Shown: positions 42,050 to 51,408, numbered from the stretch's first letter. The stretch is DNA of 64,000 nt from Azophilus sp965199705 (GCA_965199705.1 OZ241359.1:744001-808000); one strand, 5' to 3'. The notes: generated by a model from the sequence alone, not told the origin. Numbers and translations: made by a program.

Positions 42050-42746
42050 CCGCACCTATCTGCGTCGCCGAGGCCGGATGACATCGGCGCAGCGTCGCGC
42101 ACTCACGCAATTATCCCCGCACTATCTGGCGGCGCCTGCAGCGCACGAGTGGCCTGAGGTATTTGGTCGCACGGCGCCCCTGGGTTTGGAGATCGGATTT
42201 GGCATGGGCCAGGCCCTGCTGGACTGGTGCGCCGAGTCGCCGGAAACAAACCTGGTCGGCATCGACGTATATGAACCCGGAATCGGCGCGCTGCTGGCCG
42301 GCGCGCAGGCGAGAGGCGTGCGCAATCTGCGTGTCCTTCAGGGTGATGCGCGGGCGCTCCTGCCGGCACACTTTGCCGCCGCCAGCATCCAGGAAATTCG
42401 CATCTGGTTTCCAGACCCCTGGCCAAAGAAGCGGCATCACAAGCGCCGCCTGATCCAGCCGCCCTTTGTGGCTGTCCTGGCGTCCCGGCTGGTCGAGGGC
42501 GGGCGCCTGCGGTTGGCGACAGATTGGGAAAACTATGCCGAGAGCATGGCTGAGACCCTGGCCGCCGAGCCGGAACTGCGGGCGGCGGCGCCAGATTTCG
42601 CTCACCCGGCCACCCGCTATGCGGCCAGAGGGCAGCGACTGGGCCACAGTATCCAGGAACTGAGCTATATCAAAGAAAGCGGGCAACCACCTCGTCTAGT
42701 AGCTGCATCCCGCGCGCCGTCAACGCCAGACGATCCCGGCGCATGA
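42039..42746 (+). CDS. trmB: tRNA (guanine-N7-)-methyltransferase
   Basis: 235 aa. RARTYLRRRGRM matches the RIRSFVRRQGR region near the E. coli N-terminus. LGLEIGFGMGQALL is the SAM site, and IRIWFPDPWPKKRHHKRRL the catalytic block. It methylates G46 of tRNAs. To include the conserved Arg-rich start, translation must begin at TTG 42039, 9 nt after the rpoH stop; ATG 42078 would cut it off. The 3' end runs past the usual TrmB end and overlaps the convergent hemW by 77 bp. Confidence 0.92.
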   Translation: MHRARTYLRRRGRMTSAQRRALTQLSPHYLAAPAAHEWPEVFGRTAPLGLEIGFGMGQALLDWCAESPETNLVGIDVYEPGIGALLAGAQARGVRNLRVLQGDARALLPAHFAAASIQEIRIWFPDPWPKKRHHKRRLIQPPFVAVLASRLVEGGRLRLATDWENYAESMAETLAAEPELRAAAPDFAHPATRYAARGQRLGHSIQELSYIKESGQPPRLVAASRAPSTPDDPGA

Positions 42747-43836
42747 GTTCCCATCGTCTCAATTCGGAGACGGTATCGGCGATTCGACGCCAATCGAGAC
42801 CAGTGCGACGCGCAAACAGTGATTCTGGCACGCCGTCGGTCAGGCGCAGGGCATTGAGCATGAATTCAGCGGGCAGCTCGTCTGCCTTGAGCGGCGTCGC
42901 GCAGGCCGTCGCATCCTGCATGTAGCGTCCAGGTTGCCGTGATTTGGCGGTGCGCTGCCAGCCGCCGCCGGCGGTCGGCGCCTTGCCGTGGGCGCCAGCG
43001 CCTATGCCCAGATAGTCGCCGAACGTCCAGTACGTCAGGTTGTGGCGGCAGTGGAAACCCGGCTTCGCATAGGCCGATACTTCGTAGCGCTGGTAGCCGC
43101 GCTCGGCCAGCAGGCGGCGACCCTGATCTTCCATTCGGCTGACAGCAGAGTCGGTCGCCAGCGGCGGCGGATGTCGATGAAACGCCGTACCGGGCTCCAG
43201 CGTCAACTGATACCAGCTCAGGTGTTCCGGTTCGAGCGCCAGGGCCTGGCGCAGGTCTTCAAGCGCCTGGCGGGCGGACTGCTGCGGCAGGCCGTACATC
43301 AGATCCAGATTGATGTTGTCGAAGCCGCCGGCGCGCGCTTCCCGAAAGGCTGAGGCGATGTCCCGAACGCCGTGAATTCGGCCCAGACTCTGCAACTGAA
43401 CTTCGGAGAATGACTGGACTCCCAATGAGAGCCGGTTGACGCCGGCCTTGCGGTAGGCAGAGAAGGCGCCGTGCTCGACGGCGCCAGGATTGGCTTCCAT
43501 CGTGATTTCTGCATTCCGGGCGAGGCAGGGCGCAACTGTGGACAGCAATCGTTCGATGGCGGCAGCCGAGAACAGGCTCGGCGTGCCGCCGCCCAGGAAC
43601 ACGGTTTCCAGGGGCTGCAATTGCGGGTAGCTGGCGAGGGAGGCTTCAAGGTCCAGCAACAGGGCGTCCGTGTAGGCTGCTTCCGGAAGCTCCCCGGTCA
43701 GGCCATGCGAGTTGAAGTCACAATAGGGACACTTGCGCTGGCACCAGGGGAAGTGCACATAGAGGGCCGGGCCGGGCGCGTCGCCAGAGCATTCGATCAA
43801 GGGCCGCGAGTACAGCGCGGGGCGCTCGCTGTTCAC
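42670..43836 (-). CDS. hemW: Radical SAM heme chaperone HemW
   Basis: 388 aa. The 4Fe-4S cluster motif CQRKCPYC (CxxxCxxC) near residue 30, followed by DFNSHG, GGGTPSLF and a HemN-like C-terminal domain. It lacks the extra N-terminal features of true HemN, so a heme-trafficking role is more likely than coproporphyrinogen oxidation. Last gene of the yggS-hemW operon, coupled to rdgB by a 4-bp overlap. Confidence 0.95.
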   Translation of the reverse strand: MNSERPALYSRPLIECSGDAPGPALYVHFPWCQRKCPYCDFNSHGLTGELPEAAYTDALLLDLEASLASYPQLQPLETVFLGGGTPSLFSAAAIERLLSTVAPCLARNAEITMEANPGAVEHGAFSAYRKAGVNRLSLGVQSFSEVQLQSLGRIHGVRDIASAFREARAGGFDNINLDLMYGLPQQSARQALEDLRQALALEPEHLSWYQLTLEPGTAFHRHPPPLATDSAVSRMEDQGRRLLAERGYQRYEVSAYAKPGFHCRHNLTYWTFGDYLGIGAGAHGKAPTAGGGWQRTAKSRQPGRYMQDATACATPLKADELPAEFMLNALRLTDGVPESLFARRTGLDWRRIADTVSELRRWELMRRDRLALTARGMQLLDEVVARFL

Positions 43837-44429
43837 CGCATTCCTGGCCAGGCGGCAATCAGTGCGCGCATCGCCTGGCCGCGGTGGCTGTGCCGGCTCT
43901 TCTCTTGCCGCGACAACTCGGCAGCGGTTCGACCCAGATCAGGCGCCAGGAACCAGGGGTCGTAGCCGAAGCCGCCGGCGCCCCGTGGCGCCTTCAGAAT
44001 CTCGCCCTGCCAGACGCCAGTTGCTACCAACGGCGCCGCATCGTCCGGATGCGCCAGATACGCCAGAACGCAAACGAATCGCGCCGTCCGCCCACCGCGC
44101 GGCGCATCTGCCAGGGCTTCGACCAGCTTGCGATTGTTGTCCGCATCGGTTGCTTGCGCTCCCGCATAGCGGGCGGAGCGCACGCCCGGCAAGCCGCCGA
44201 GGTGATCCACCATCAGCCCGGAATCATCCGCCAGGGCCGCCTTGCCAGACTCGATGCAGGCGTGGCGAGCTTTCAGCAGCGCGTTTTCGATGAAGGTCCG
44301 GCCGGTTTCTTCCGGTGTTTCGATGCCGAGTTCGGATTGCGCAATCAGGCGTACATCGAGTGGCGCGAGCAGCAATTGCAGTTCCCGCAGCTTGCCGACA
44401 TTGCTGCTCGCCAACACCACCTGGTTCAT
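43833..44429 (-). CDS. rdgB: XTP/dITP diphosphatase
   Basis: 198 aa. Start VVLASSNVGKLRELQ, metal and base-recognition blocks ETGRTFIENALLKARHA, ADDSGLMVDHLGGLPGVRSARYAG, and GGFGYDPWFL. It removes deaminated purine nucleotides (ITP, XTP). Overlaps both metW (4 bp) and hemW (4 bp). Confidence 0.97.
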   Translation of the reverse strand: MNQVVLASSNVGKLRELQLLLAPLDVRLIAQSELGIETPEETGRTFIENALLKARHACIESGKAALADDSGLMVDHLGGLPGVRSARYAGAQATDADNNRKLVEALADAPRGGRTARFVCVLAYLAHPDDAAPLVATGVWQGEILKAPRGAGGFGYDPWFLAPDLGRTAAELSRQEKSRHSHRGQAMRALIAAWPGMR

Positions 44430-45055
44430 GCGCGTTCTGTTGCCGACCCGACCGATCCCGGCCGGCCCAGGCGATAGAAGGCGATGGCGCCGAATTGATT
44501 GGGGAACCAGTTGCTGAGCGTCCGGCTGCGATAAGAGGCGTTGGCCACGAAGCGGCTGATGATGCGCAGGTTCCGTTCCCGCACCAGTTGCTCGAAGTCA
44601 TCGAAGGTGCACAGATGGATATTCGGCGTGTCGTACCAGGCGTGCGGCAGGCGCCGGGTCACCGGCATCCGCCCGTGCAAGGTCAGATAGAGGCGTGTTC
44701 GCCAGTGCCCGAAGTTGGGAAAGGTGACGATGCACTCTTCGCCGATGCGCAGCATTTCCTCCAGCATGGCGTCCGGCCTCGCCACCGATTGCAGCGTTTC
44801 TGTCATCACCACCATGTCGAAACTGTCGTCGGGGAAGTTGCCAAGGCCGGCGTTCAGGTCCTGCTCGATCACATTCACACCCTTCTTGACACAGGTGAGG
44901 ATGTTGTCCGCATCCACATCCAGGCCATAACCGTTCACTGCCTTGTTGGCTTGCAGGTGCGCCAGCAACTGGCCCTCGCCGCAACCCAGGTCGAGCACCC
45001 GAGCCCCTGGCTTGACCAGCTCGGCAATGATGGCCAGATCAGGGCGCAGCGTCAT
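44426..45055 (-). CDS. metW: Methionine biosynthesis protein MetW
   Basis: 209 aa class I SAM-binding fold. It starts with MTLRPDLAIIAELVKPGARVLDLGCGEGQLL and contains YGLDVDADNI, VVMTETLQSV and LPHAWYDTPNIHLCT. MetW is always paired with MetX and is needed for full homoserine acyltransferase activity. It overlaps metX by 17 bp. Confidence 0.96.
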   Translation of the reverse strand: MTLRPDLAIIAELVKPGARVLDLGCGEGQLLAHLQANKAVNGYGLDVDADNILTCVKKGVNVIEQDLNAGLGNFPDDSFDMVVMTETLQSVARPDAMLEEMLRIGEECIVTFPNFGHWRTRLYLTLHGRMPVTRRLPHAWYDTPNIHLCTFDDFEQLVRERNLRIISRFVANASYRSRTLSNWFPNQFGAIAFYRLGRPGSVGSATERA

Positions 45056-46178
45056 GCAACCGGTCCAGGTAGGCCTTGAACACCGCCATGTATCGTGGCA
45101 GCGGCATCAGAAACGAATCATGGCCGTGCTCGGATTCGATCACCGCGCTCACCACATTCTTGCGGGCGCTGATTGCAGCATCGACAATTTCCTTGGCTCT
45201 GGCGCTGGAAAAACGCCAGTCTGAGGTAAAGGAAAGCACGAGGAAGCTGGCGCTGGCATGACGCAAGGCGTCTGTCAGATTTCCACCGAATGCGGCTGCC
45301 GGATCGAAGTAGTCCAGTGCTCGGGTCATCAGCAGATAGGTGTTGGCGTCAAAGCGCCGGGAGAAGGTGCTGCCCTGATGCCGCAAGTAGCTCTCCACCT
45401 GAAATTCCACATCCCGCATCGAGTCGATGTCGCCGGACTTGATCTCCCGCCCGAATCGTCTGCCCATGCCGTGATCGGAAAGATAGGTGACATGCCCGAT
45501 CATGCGCGCGAGACCCAAGCCGAGGTCAGGGCGCGCCGCATTGTCGTGATAGTGGCCATCGGCATATTGCGGGTCGCTGGTGATCGCCTGACGGGCGAGC
45601 GCGTTGAAGGCGATGTTCTGTGCCGACAGGCGCGCAGCGCAGGCGATCAATACCGCCGCCCGCACCCGCTCCGGCAGGTCGATGGCCCATTGCAATGCCT
45701 GCATCCCGCCGAGACTGCCGCCGATGACGGCCGCGAAGCGGCTGATGCCGAGGTGGTCCGCGAGCATTGCCTGGCTCTGCACCCAATCCTGCACTGCTAC
45801 CGTGGGAAAGTTCGGGCCATAGGGTTGCCCGGTCGCCGGGTTCCGGCTCAGTGGTCCGGTGCTGCCGTCGCAACCCCCGAGATTGTTCAGGGACAGGACG
45901 AAGAATCGCTCCGTATCAATCGCCTTGCCAGGGCCGATACAGGCATCCCACCAGCCGGGCTTTCTGTCGCTCTCCTGATGGTAGCCAGCGGCATGGTGGT
46001 TGCCCGACAGCGCGTGACAGATCAGAACCGCGTTGCTCCTGGCGGAGTTCAACTGGCCATAGGTTTCATACGCCAACTCGAATCCGTCCAGCGTTTGACC
46101 GCTCTGCAGCTCGAACGGGGTGCTGCAACGCCAGATTTGTGGCATCACGATGCCCACCGAAGCGCCCGTTTCGCTCAT
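45039..46178 (-). CDS. metX: Homoserine O-acyltransferase MetX
   Basis: 379 aa alpha/beta hydrolase fold. The nucleophile Ser is in IGGSLGGMQAL, the catalytic His in IESEHGHDSFL, and the Asp in VLSFTSDWRFS. Homologues in Gammaproteobacteria that come with MetW often use succinyl-CoA, but acetyl-CoA cannot be excluded from sequence alone. Upstream of metW in the operon. Confidence 0.96.
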   Translation of the reverse strand: MSETGASVGIVMPQIWRCSTPFELQSGQTLDGFELAYETYGQLNSARSNAVLICHALSGNHHAAGYHQESDRKPGWWDACIGPGKAIDTERFFVLSLNNLGGCDGSTGPLSRNPATGQPYGPNFPTVAVQDWVQSQAMLADHLGISRFAAVIGGSLGGMQALQWAIDLPERVRAAVLIACAARLSAQNIAFNALARQAITSDPQYADGHYHDNAARPDLGLGLARMIGHVTYLSDHGMGRRFGREIKSGDIDSMRDVEFQVESYLRHQGSTFSRRFDANTYLLMTRALDYFDPAAAFGGNLTDALRHASASFLVLSFTSDWRFSSARAKEIVDAAISARKNVVSAVIESEHGHDSFLMPLPRYMAVFKAYLDRLHDAAP

Positions 46179-46227
46179 CTGTCACACCGGGGCAGCAGGT
46201 CAGCCCGGGAGTTGCGCCAGGGGTCGA

Positions 46228-46779
46228 TCAAAGCAGGTTGCCGAACAGCGCCGGCAAGGCCCGCTGCAGCACGCCCAGCAGGAGCAGTGCGACCACCGGT
46301 GAGAAGTCCAGACCGCCGACCGCCGGCAGCACCCGACGCACTGGCTCCAGCAGCGGTTCGGTAATCTGGGCCAGCAGCGCCAGCGCCGGATGGTAGCGGC
46401 CCTGAGTCAGGAAACTGGCGATTGCGACAATCAGGATGCACCACCAGAAGACGTCCAGGAACCGAAGCAACAGGTGCAGCAAGGTCAGGATAAATAGCTG
46501 AGGGCCAAAGCCGATTGTGCCGTTTGCGATCCACTCAAGCGCCATTGCCATGACCACAAGACAGGCCCAGGCGAAGCCGAAGGCGCCGAGATGCAGATTG
46601 CCCCAGACCGGCAGAACCCGGCCCAGTGGGCGAAGGACGGGGTCCGTCACTCGAACCAGGGCCTGGCAGATCGGGTTGTAGTAGTCCGCCTGGCAGGCCT
46701 GGATCAGAAATCGGACGACAAACAGCAGGCAGGCCAGTTCCAGCAGGGAGCGGATGAGGAAGTTGAAGATGTCGTTCAC
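46228..46779 (-). CDS. YggT family membrane protein
   Basis: 183 aa with two YggT units, each with two hydrophobic helices and a central RVTDPVLRPLGRVLP (first) or QITEPLLEPVRRVLP (second) loop. Inner-membrane protein of unclear function, linked in other bacteria to osmotic tolerance and membrane organisation. It overlaps proC by 4 bp, its usual partner. Confidence 0.95.
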   Translation of the reverse strand: MNDIFNFLIRSLLELACLLFVVRFLIQACQADYYNPICQALVRVTDPVLRPLGRVLPVWGNLHLGAFGFAWACLVVMAMALEWIANGTIGFGPQLFILTLLHLLLRFLDVFWWCILIVAIASFLTQGRYHPALALLAQITEPLLEPVRRVLPAVGGLDFSPVVALLLLGVLQRALPALFGNLL

Positions 46780-47606
46780 GGCTGCTCCTGCTTGCTGGCC
46801 AGGCCGCGACCCAGCGCCTCAGAGCGATGTCTGGCGGCGGCGAACGCCTGCTTCAAGGCGAGGTCGGCCCGTTGTTCTGACAGCACCGCCAGTGCGGCTT
46901 CGGTTGTGCCGCCAGGAGAGGTAACCTGGGCGCGAAGTTCGGCAGGGCTGATCGCCGAGGCTTCTGCCAGACGGGCCGCACCGGAGGCTGTTTCCTGCAC
47001 CAGCGTCTCCGCTACCGTCGGCTCCAGCCCCATATCGACGCCTGCCGCAATCAGCGCCTCCATCAGATAGAAGAAGTAGGCAGGTCCGCTGCCGGACAGG
47101 GCGGTGACTGCGTCCAGCTGCGGCTCCTCGGCCACCCAGACTGTCTTGCCGACGGCGCCGAGAATTGCTTCCGCCTGCTGCCGCTGCGCCGCGGATACAT
47201 CCGTGCTGGCGTAGAGCGCGGTCACGCCCCGGCGCACCAGCGCCGGTGTATTGGGCATGCTGCGAATGATCGGCTGATTCGGCTGGGTGGCGGCCAGGAT
47301 GCTGGCAATCGGCAGGCCGGCGCAAATCGAGATCAGCAGCTTGCCGTGCGTCGTGCCCACCTCCGCCAGCGCCCGGGTTGCGACCTGCGGCTTGACGCCC
47401 AGCACCAGCACATCGCTCTGCGCGCTCAGCTCGGCGTTGCTGGCCAGTGCTTCTGCGCCGAGCGCAGCAACCTGTTGCCGGCTGGCCGGGTCCGGGTCGC
47501 TGGCCAGCAATTGATCCAAAGGATGTCCGGCGGCTGCAAGGCCGGCCAGCAGGCTTCGCGCCATGTTGCCGCCGCCGACAAAGCCGATGCGCAAGTCAGC
47601 GATCAT
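46776..47606 (-). CDS. proC: Pyrroline-5-carboxylate reductase
   Basis: 276 aa. N-terminal NAD(P) fold IGFVGGGNMARSLLAGL, ending in the dimer domain with TALSGSGPAYFFYLMEAL and QVTSPGGTTEAAL. Last step of proline synthesis. It overlaps yggS and yggT by 4 bp each. Confidence 0.97.
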   Translation of the reverse strand: MIADLRIGFVGGGNMARSLLAGLAAAGHPLDQLLASDPDPASRQQVAALGAEALASNAELSAQSDVLVLGVKPQVATRALAEVGTTHGKLLISICAGLPIASILAATQPNQPIIRSMPNTPALVRRGVTALYASTDVSAAQRQQAEAILGAVGKTVWVAEEPQLDAVTALSGSGPAYFFYLMEALIAAGVDMGLEPTVAETLVQETASGAARLAEASAISPAELRAQVTSPGGTTEAALAVLSEQRADLALKQAFAAARHRSEALGRGLASKQEQP

Positions 47607-48331
47607 GGCCTCGTCGCCTTGCCTGGGCGGGCGCCGAAGATGGCCGTGCCGATGCGCACCTGGGTTGCGCCGGCTGCCACAGCTGCTTCCAGATCGCCAC
47701 TCATGCCCATGGAAAGTGAATCCCAGCAGGCGCCGGCATTCGGTTTCAGTTTGTGAAAGAGTGACGCCAGCGCCCGATAGGCAGGCGCCGGGTCCCGATC
47801 CTGATCGGGTATGGTCATCAGCCCGCGCACTCGCAAGCCCGGCAGGGCCTGCGCCAGCCTCAGCAGGGTGGCCGTCTGCTCCGGCGCCAGCCCGCCCTTG
47901 CGCCGGTCGCCATCGACATTTACCTGAAGCAGGACGTTCAACGGCGTTGTGCCCGTCGGGTCAGCCAGCATCCGGCCAGCGGACAGCCTTCGGGCAATCC
48001 GGTCTCGGTCCAGGGTGTGCACCCACTGAAAGTGACGGGCGATGGATGTTGTCTTGTTGGATTGAATGCGACCGATGAAATGCCAGCACAGAGGGAGGCG
48101 CGCCAGAGCCGCCACCTTGGTGATGGCCTCTTGCAGATAGTTCTCGGCGAAGTCGATCTGGCCGGCCTGATGGGCTTCGCATATCGCCTGGGCCGACATG
48201 CGCTTGGAGACAGCAATCAGGGCGACCGAAGACTTTGGCCGGCCCGCCTCGCGCGATGTCCGATCGATGCGCGAGCGCGTGGCCCGAAGGTTGGCTGAGA
48301 TGTCCGTTGCCACGGGAATAGTCGATGTCAC
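47603..48331 (-). CDS. YggS family PLP homeostasis protein
   Basis: 242 aa alanine-racemase-like barrel. The PLP lysine is in ALIAVSKRMSA. FAENYLQEA, HFIGRIQSNKT and LSMGMSGDLEAAV are typical. It balances free PLP and affects amino-acid and keto-acid pools. GTG 48331 is assumed because homology starts soon after; GTG 48391 is also open. First gene of the seven-gene operon, divergent from pilT. Confidence 0.93.
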   Translation of the reverse strand: MTSTIPVATDISANLRATRSRIDRTSREAGRPKSSVALIAVSKRMSAQAICEAHQAGQIDFAENYLQEAITKVAALARLPLCWHFIGRIQSNKTTSIARHFQWVHTLDRDRIARRLSAGRMLADPTGTTPLNVLLQVNVDGDRRKGGLAPEQTATLLRLAQALPGLRVRGLMTIPDQDRDPAPAYRALASLFHKLKPNAGACWDSLSMGMSGDLEAAVAAGATQVRIGTAIFGARPGKATRP

Positions 48332-48450
48332 GCATGGATTCGGGGAAAGGTCGCACAGATGGGGCCTTGTCGGTCCGGGATGATACAACACCCGGCTCGC
48401 CGCTCCGGGGTGTGGGGTTCAGGTGTGGGGTTCAGTCCCTGGAACAGGCC

Positions 48451-48480
48451 GATGGAGAAGAGCCGATGGAGAAGAGCGGA
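48451..48480. repeat. Tandem duplication in pilT leader
   Basis: CGATGGAGAAGAGC occurs twice back to back, each carrying GGAGAAGAG. No function evident; it lies about 30 bp before the pilT start. Confidence 0.5.
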
Positions 48481-48509
48481 AGGATGCGCAAGATTCAGAC
48501 AGGTCCATC

Positions 48510-49526
48510 ATGCAAGTGCTGAAACTGCTTGAAGCCGCCCTCGAAGCCGGTGCTTCGGACCTGCACCTTTCTGCCGGGCTGCCGCCGTTGATTCGCTGTG
48601 ATGGTGACATGCAGCAGTTGCCACTGCCATCCCTGGACGCCGCCGAGGTGTCGGCCCTGATCATTGGCCTGATGGATGCGCCGCAAAAGCGCGTCTTCGA
48701 AGCCGGCGGGGAAGTCGATTTTGCCTATGCTGCCAGCGGGCTCGCCCGTTTTCGGGTCAACGCCTTTCACCACTTGCGCGGGGTTGCAGCGGCGCTGCGC
48801 GCCATACCCACCCGTGTCCCGCCCCTGGAAAGTCTGGCGCTCGGCGATGTCCTGCACGACATATGCCGGGCGGCAAACGGGCTGGTGCTGGTTACCGGCG
48901 CCACCGGCTCCGGCAAGAGCACGACTCAGGCCGCCATGATCGACTTCATCAACCGCGATCGCAAAGGCCACATCCTCACCATAGAAGACCCGATCGAGTT
49001 TCTGCACGAGAGCCGGAACTGTCTCGTGCATCAACGCGATGCAGCGCGACATACGCGCAGCTTTGCGAAGGCCTTGCGGGCGGCGCTCAGGGAAGACCCG
49101 GACGTGATCGTGGTGGGGGAAATGCGCGATCAGGAAACCATCTCGCTGGCGCTTACCGCCGCCGAAACCGGGCATCTGGTTTTCGGCACCCTGCACACCC
49201 CCTCCGCGCCACAAACTGTCAACCGCATCATCGACGTCTTTCCGGCGGGCGAGCAGGCGATGGTGCGCAGTATGCTGGCGGAGTCACTGCAAGCCGTACT
49301 GGCGCAGACGCTTGTCAAACGTCAGGGGGGCGGCCGGGTTGCGGCCTTCGAGATCATGGTGGGCACGCCCGCCGTGCGCAATCTGGTGCGCGAGGACAAG
49401 GTGGCGCAGTTGCGCTCTGCCATTCAGTCCGGTCGCGTGCATGGGATGCAGACTCGGGATCAGCACCTGCAACGCCTGGCAGCCGACGGCTTGATTGCGG
49501 TCGAAGCCATTGAGCGGCCCGGATGA
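48510..49526 (+). CDS. pilT: Type IV pilus retraction ATPase PilT
   Basis: 338 aa. Walker A GATGSGKST, Asp box ILTIEDPIEFLHE, Walker B region EDPDVIVVGEMRD, and His box TGHLVFGTLHT. The C-terminus GGRVAAFEIMVGTPAVRNLVREDK is the PilT pattern, unlike PilU. It drives pilus retraction for twitching motility and DNA uptake. No pilU follows, although it does in Pseudomonas. Divergent from yggS. Confidence 0.93.
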   Translation: MQVLKLLEAALEAGASDLHLSAGLPPLIRCDGDMQQLPLPSLDAAEVSALIIGLMDAPQKRVFEAGGEVDFAYAASGLARFRVNAFHHLRGVAAALRAIPTRVPPLESLALGDVLHDICRAANGLVLVTGATGSGKSTTQAAMIDFINRDRKGHILTIEDPIEFLHESRNCLVHQRDAARHTRSFAKALRAALREDPDVIVVGEMRDQETISLALTAAETGHLVFGTLHTPSAPQTVNRIIDVFPAGEQAMVRSMLAESLQAVLAQTLVKRQGGGRVAAFEIMVGTPAVRNLVREDKVAQLRSAIQSGRVHGMQTRDQHLQRLAADGLIAVEAIERPG

Positions 49527-49550
49527 GCGTGGCGTTGCAGTCGGGAATTG

Positions 49551-49587
49551 CTGCGGCGCAGGTTCCTGGCCGGGTTATTGCACCCGG
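49551..49587. repeat. REP-like repeat between pilT and ruvX
   Basis: CTGCGGCGCAGG followed by TTCCTGGC, then a perfect hairpin CCGGGT-TATTGC-ACCCGG. The first part equals the terminal sequence of the element at 60124-60286. Located between two convergent gene ends, so a bidirectional terminator role is plausible. Confidence 0.65.
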
Positions 49588-49601
49588 AGCAGGGCCTGGA
49601 A

Positions 49602-49991
49602 TCAGCTATTCAGCCAGGTTTCGGCGATCAGGCTGGCCGCCAGTGCGTGGGGATCCTGTTTCGGTTGGCGCGCCTGTGCTTCCCGCGAGGTCAGCCGTTC
49701 GTCGATCAATTCCACCGGCTGTGGATAGCGCGCCGCCAACAGGGCCGCAAACTCGCGGGCGCTGCGGGACATTTCGCTTTCGCTGCCGTCCATGTGCCAG
49801 GGCAGGCCGACAATGAGCCGGCTCGGCGCCCACTCTTCGAGAATTCGGTCCAGAGCGGACCAGTCCGGTTTGCCGCCCTTGGCGGCGAGGGTCGATAGCG
49901 GGCCGGCAGTGCCGGTCACCGTCTGGCCGACGGCAAGCCCGATATGCTTCAGGCCGAAATCCAGAGCCAATACGGTTTCCTGCACGGCCAC
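49602..49991 (-). CDS. ruvX: RuvX/YqgF family nuclease
   Basis: 129 aa RNase H-like fold. LALDFGLKHIGLAVG contains the first metal Asp, IVGLPWHMDGSES the second block, and VELIDERLTSREA the third. Acts in 16S rRNA 5' maturation and is also called a Holliday junction resolvase homologue. It follows yqgE by 3 bp, its standard neighbour. Confidence 0.95.
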   Translation of the reverse strand: MAVQETVLALDFGLKHIGLAVGQTVTGTAGPLSTLAAKGGKPDWSALDRILEEWAPSRLIVGLPWHMDGSESEMSRSAREFAALLAARYPQPVELIDERLTSREAQARQPKQDPHALAASLIAETWLNS

Positions 49992-49994
49992 GCC

Positions 49995-50543
49995 TCAGGC
50001 TTCGCCCATCTGCCCGGAGATCAGACGAAAGTCGATTCCCAGGGTGCGCGCTGCGGCGTCGATTCGATCCTCGAAGGGCACATCGAAGAGTATCTCGTTG
50101 CTGGCGCGACAACACAGCCAGGCGTTGTCGGCGAGTTCCCGCTCCAGCTGGTTCGGCCCCCAGCCCGCATAACCCAGGGCGATGAGGTAGTGATAGGGGC
50201 CGCGGCCCCTGGCGATGGCCTCCAGAACTTCGCGCGCCGTGCTCAACCGGAGGCCAGCGCCGAGATCGCGCGAGGCAGTAAAGTCACCATCATCCGAATG
50301 CATGACGAAGCCTTGCTCAGGCGAGACAGGGCCGCCTTGCAGCACGGGCGTGTTCTTCAGATTCTCCGTCCCTGAGATGCCTGTCTGCTGCATCAGTCGC
50401 GCGACGCTCAGTGTCATCGGTCGATTGACCATCAGGCCCATGGCGCCCTCGTCCGAGTGTTCACAGAGGTAGGTAATCGTGTTCCCGAAGTAGGCGCCCG
50501 CCTGGCTCGGCAGGGCGATCAGAAAGTGATTCTTCAGACTCAC
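49995..50543 (-). CDS. YqgE/AlgH family protein
   Basis: 182 aa. Conserved start LKNHFLIALPSQAG, YLCEHSDEGAMGLMVNRP, VLQGGPVSPEQGFVMHS, and GYAGWGPNQLERELADNAWL. Function unresolved, although AlgH has been tied to alginate control in Pseudomonas. Sits between tonB-like and ruvX genes as in that genus. Confidence 0.95.
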   Translation of the reverse strand: MSLKNHFLIALPSQAGAYFGNTITYLCEHSDEGAMGLMVNRPMTLSVARLMQQTGISGTENLKNTPVLQGGPVSPEQGFVMHSDDGDFTASRDLGAGLRLSTAREVLEAIARGRGPYHYLIALGYAGWGPNQLERELADNAWLCCRASNEILFDVPFEDRIDAAARTLGIDFRLISGQMGEA

Positions 50544-50582
50544 GCAGCCCCTCTTTGTGGCAGGTGGAATGATGCCGGTCGG

Positions 50583-51407
50583 CTAGCCGCCAATCTGCGC
50601 CCCCCGGCGGCTGAAACGCCAGGTGCGCGTGATTTCCAGCCGGTCCGTTGATTTTCGCATATCTGTCGGAAACTGGGCATAGGGCGCGGCCAGGTGAACG
50701 ATGCGCAAGGCCGCTTCGTCCAGCGCTTCGATGCCGGAGGACTCAAGAATGCGCGCTGCTTCCAGAGCGCCGTCATCTCGGATCACGACTGCCAGACGCA
50801 AGCTGCCCGAGACCTGCGTCGGATAGTTGGCCGCGCCGATGCGCTCGACTTTCTGGCGCCACATGTCCAGATAGGCGGATTCCAGGTTTGTCAGGCTGGA
50901 AGCGCTGGAAATCCTGCGAGTTCGCGACGCCTGCGTTTCGGCAAGTCCGCTGGCGGCAATGGCGCGGCTGAGGTCGGCATAGTCATGGATGCGGGCGGCG
51001 GAGGTCCCGCTTGCCGGATCAGCAGATGGCGCCGCTGACGCCGGGGCCTTGCCGGTCGCAGCCGGGCGTTCGCCTGCTGTCGCGGCCTGCGCATCCGCGA
51101 TGCGGGCTGTCGGGGTTGGCGGCTCGGTGCTCGGTGGCAGGCTGGCAAGCGCTTGATCCTGACCCGCTGCCGGCGCCGATGCTGTCTGCGGGCCAGGGCC
51201 TTGATCGCTCGCGGTGATCGAATCCAGGCCGGCAGCGGTCAGCAGTCGCACTTGCAGCGCGGGCAGGGCATCGGGTCGGGCTGGCAGGCTCAGCCAGACG
51301 CTGGCCAGAACCGCCAGATGCAGCGCCAGCGCCAGCAGCAGGGCAACGCCAAGCCGCTCTGGAGAAAGGGTGTGCGTGACCACTTGTTGCGCTCGCACCT
51401 TCAGCAC
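50583..51407 (-). CDS. TonB-type energy transducer
   Basis: 274 aa. A single N-terminal membrane helix (LGVALLLALALHLAVLASVWL), a Pro/Ala-rich periplasmic linker, and a TonB C-terminal domain (YLDMWRQKVERIGAANYPTQ, GSLRLAVVIRDDGALEAARI, SSGIEALDEAALRIVHLAAPY). It transmits proton-motive force to outer-membrane receptors. No exbBD nearby. GTG 51407 lies 22 bp from the gshB stop, and that gap is exactly a REP-like repeat which supplies the AGGGG before the start. Confidence 0.85.
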   Translation of the reverse strand: MLKVRAQQVVTHTLSPERLGVALLLALALHLAVLASVWLSLPARPDALPALQVRLLTAAGLDSITASDQGPGPQTASAPAAGQDQALASLPPSTEPPTPTARIADAQAATAGERPAATGKAPASAAPSADPASGTSAARIHDYADLSRAIAASGLAETQASRTRRISSASSLTNLESAYLDMWRQKVERIGAANYPTQVSGSLRLAVVIRDDGALEAARILESSGIEALDEAALRIVHLAAPYAQFPTDMRKSTDRLEITRTWRFSRRGAQIGG

Positions 51408-51408
51408 G

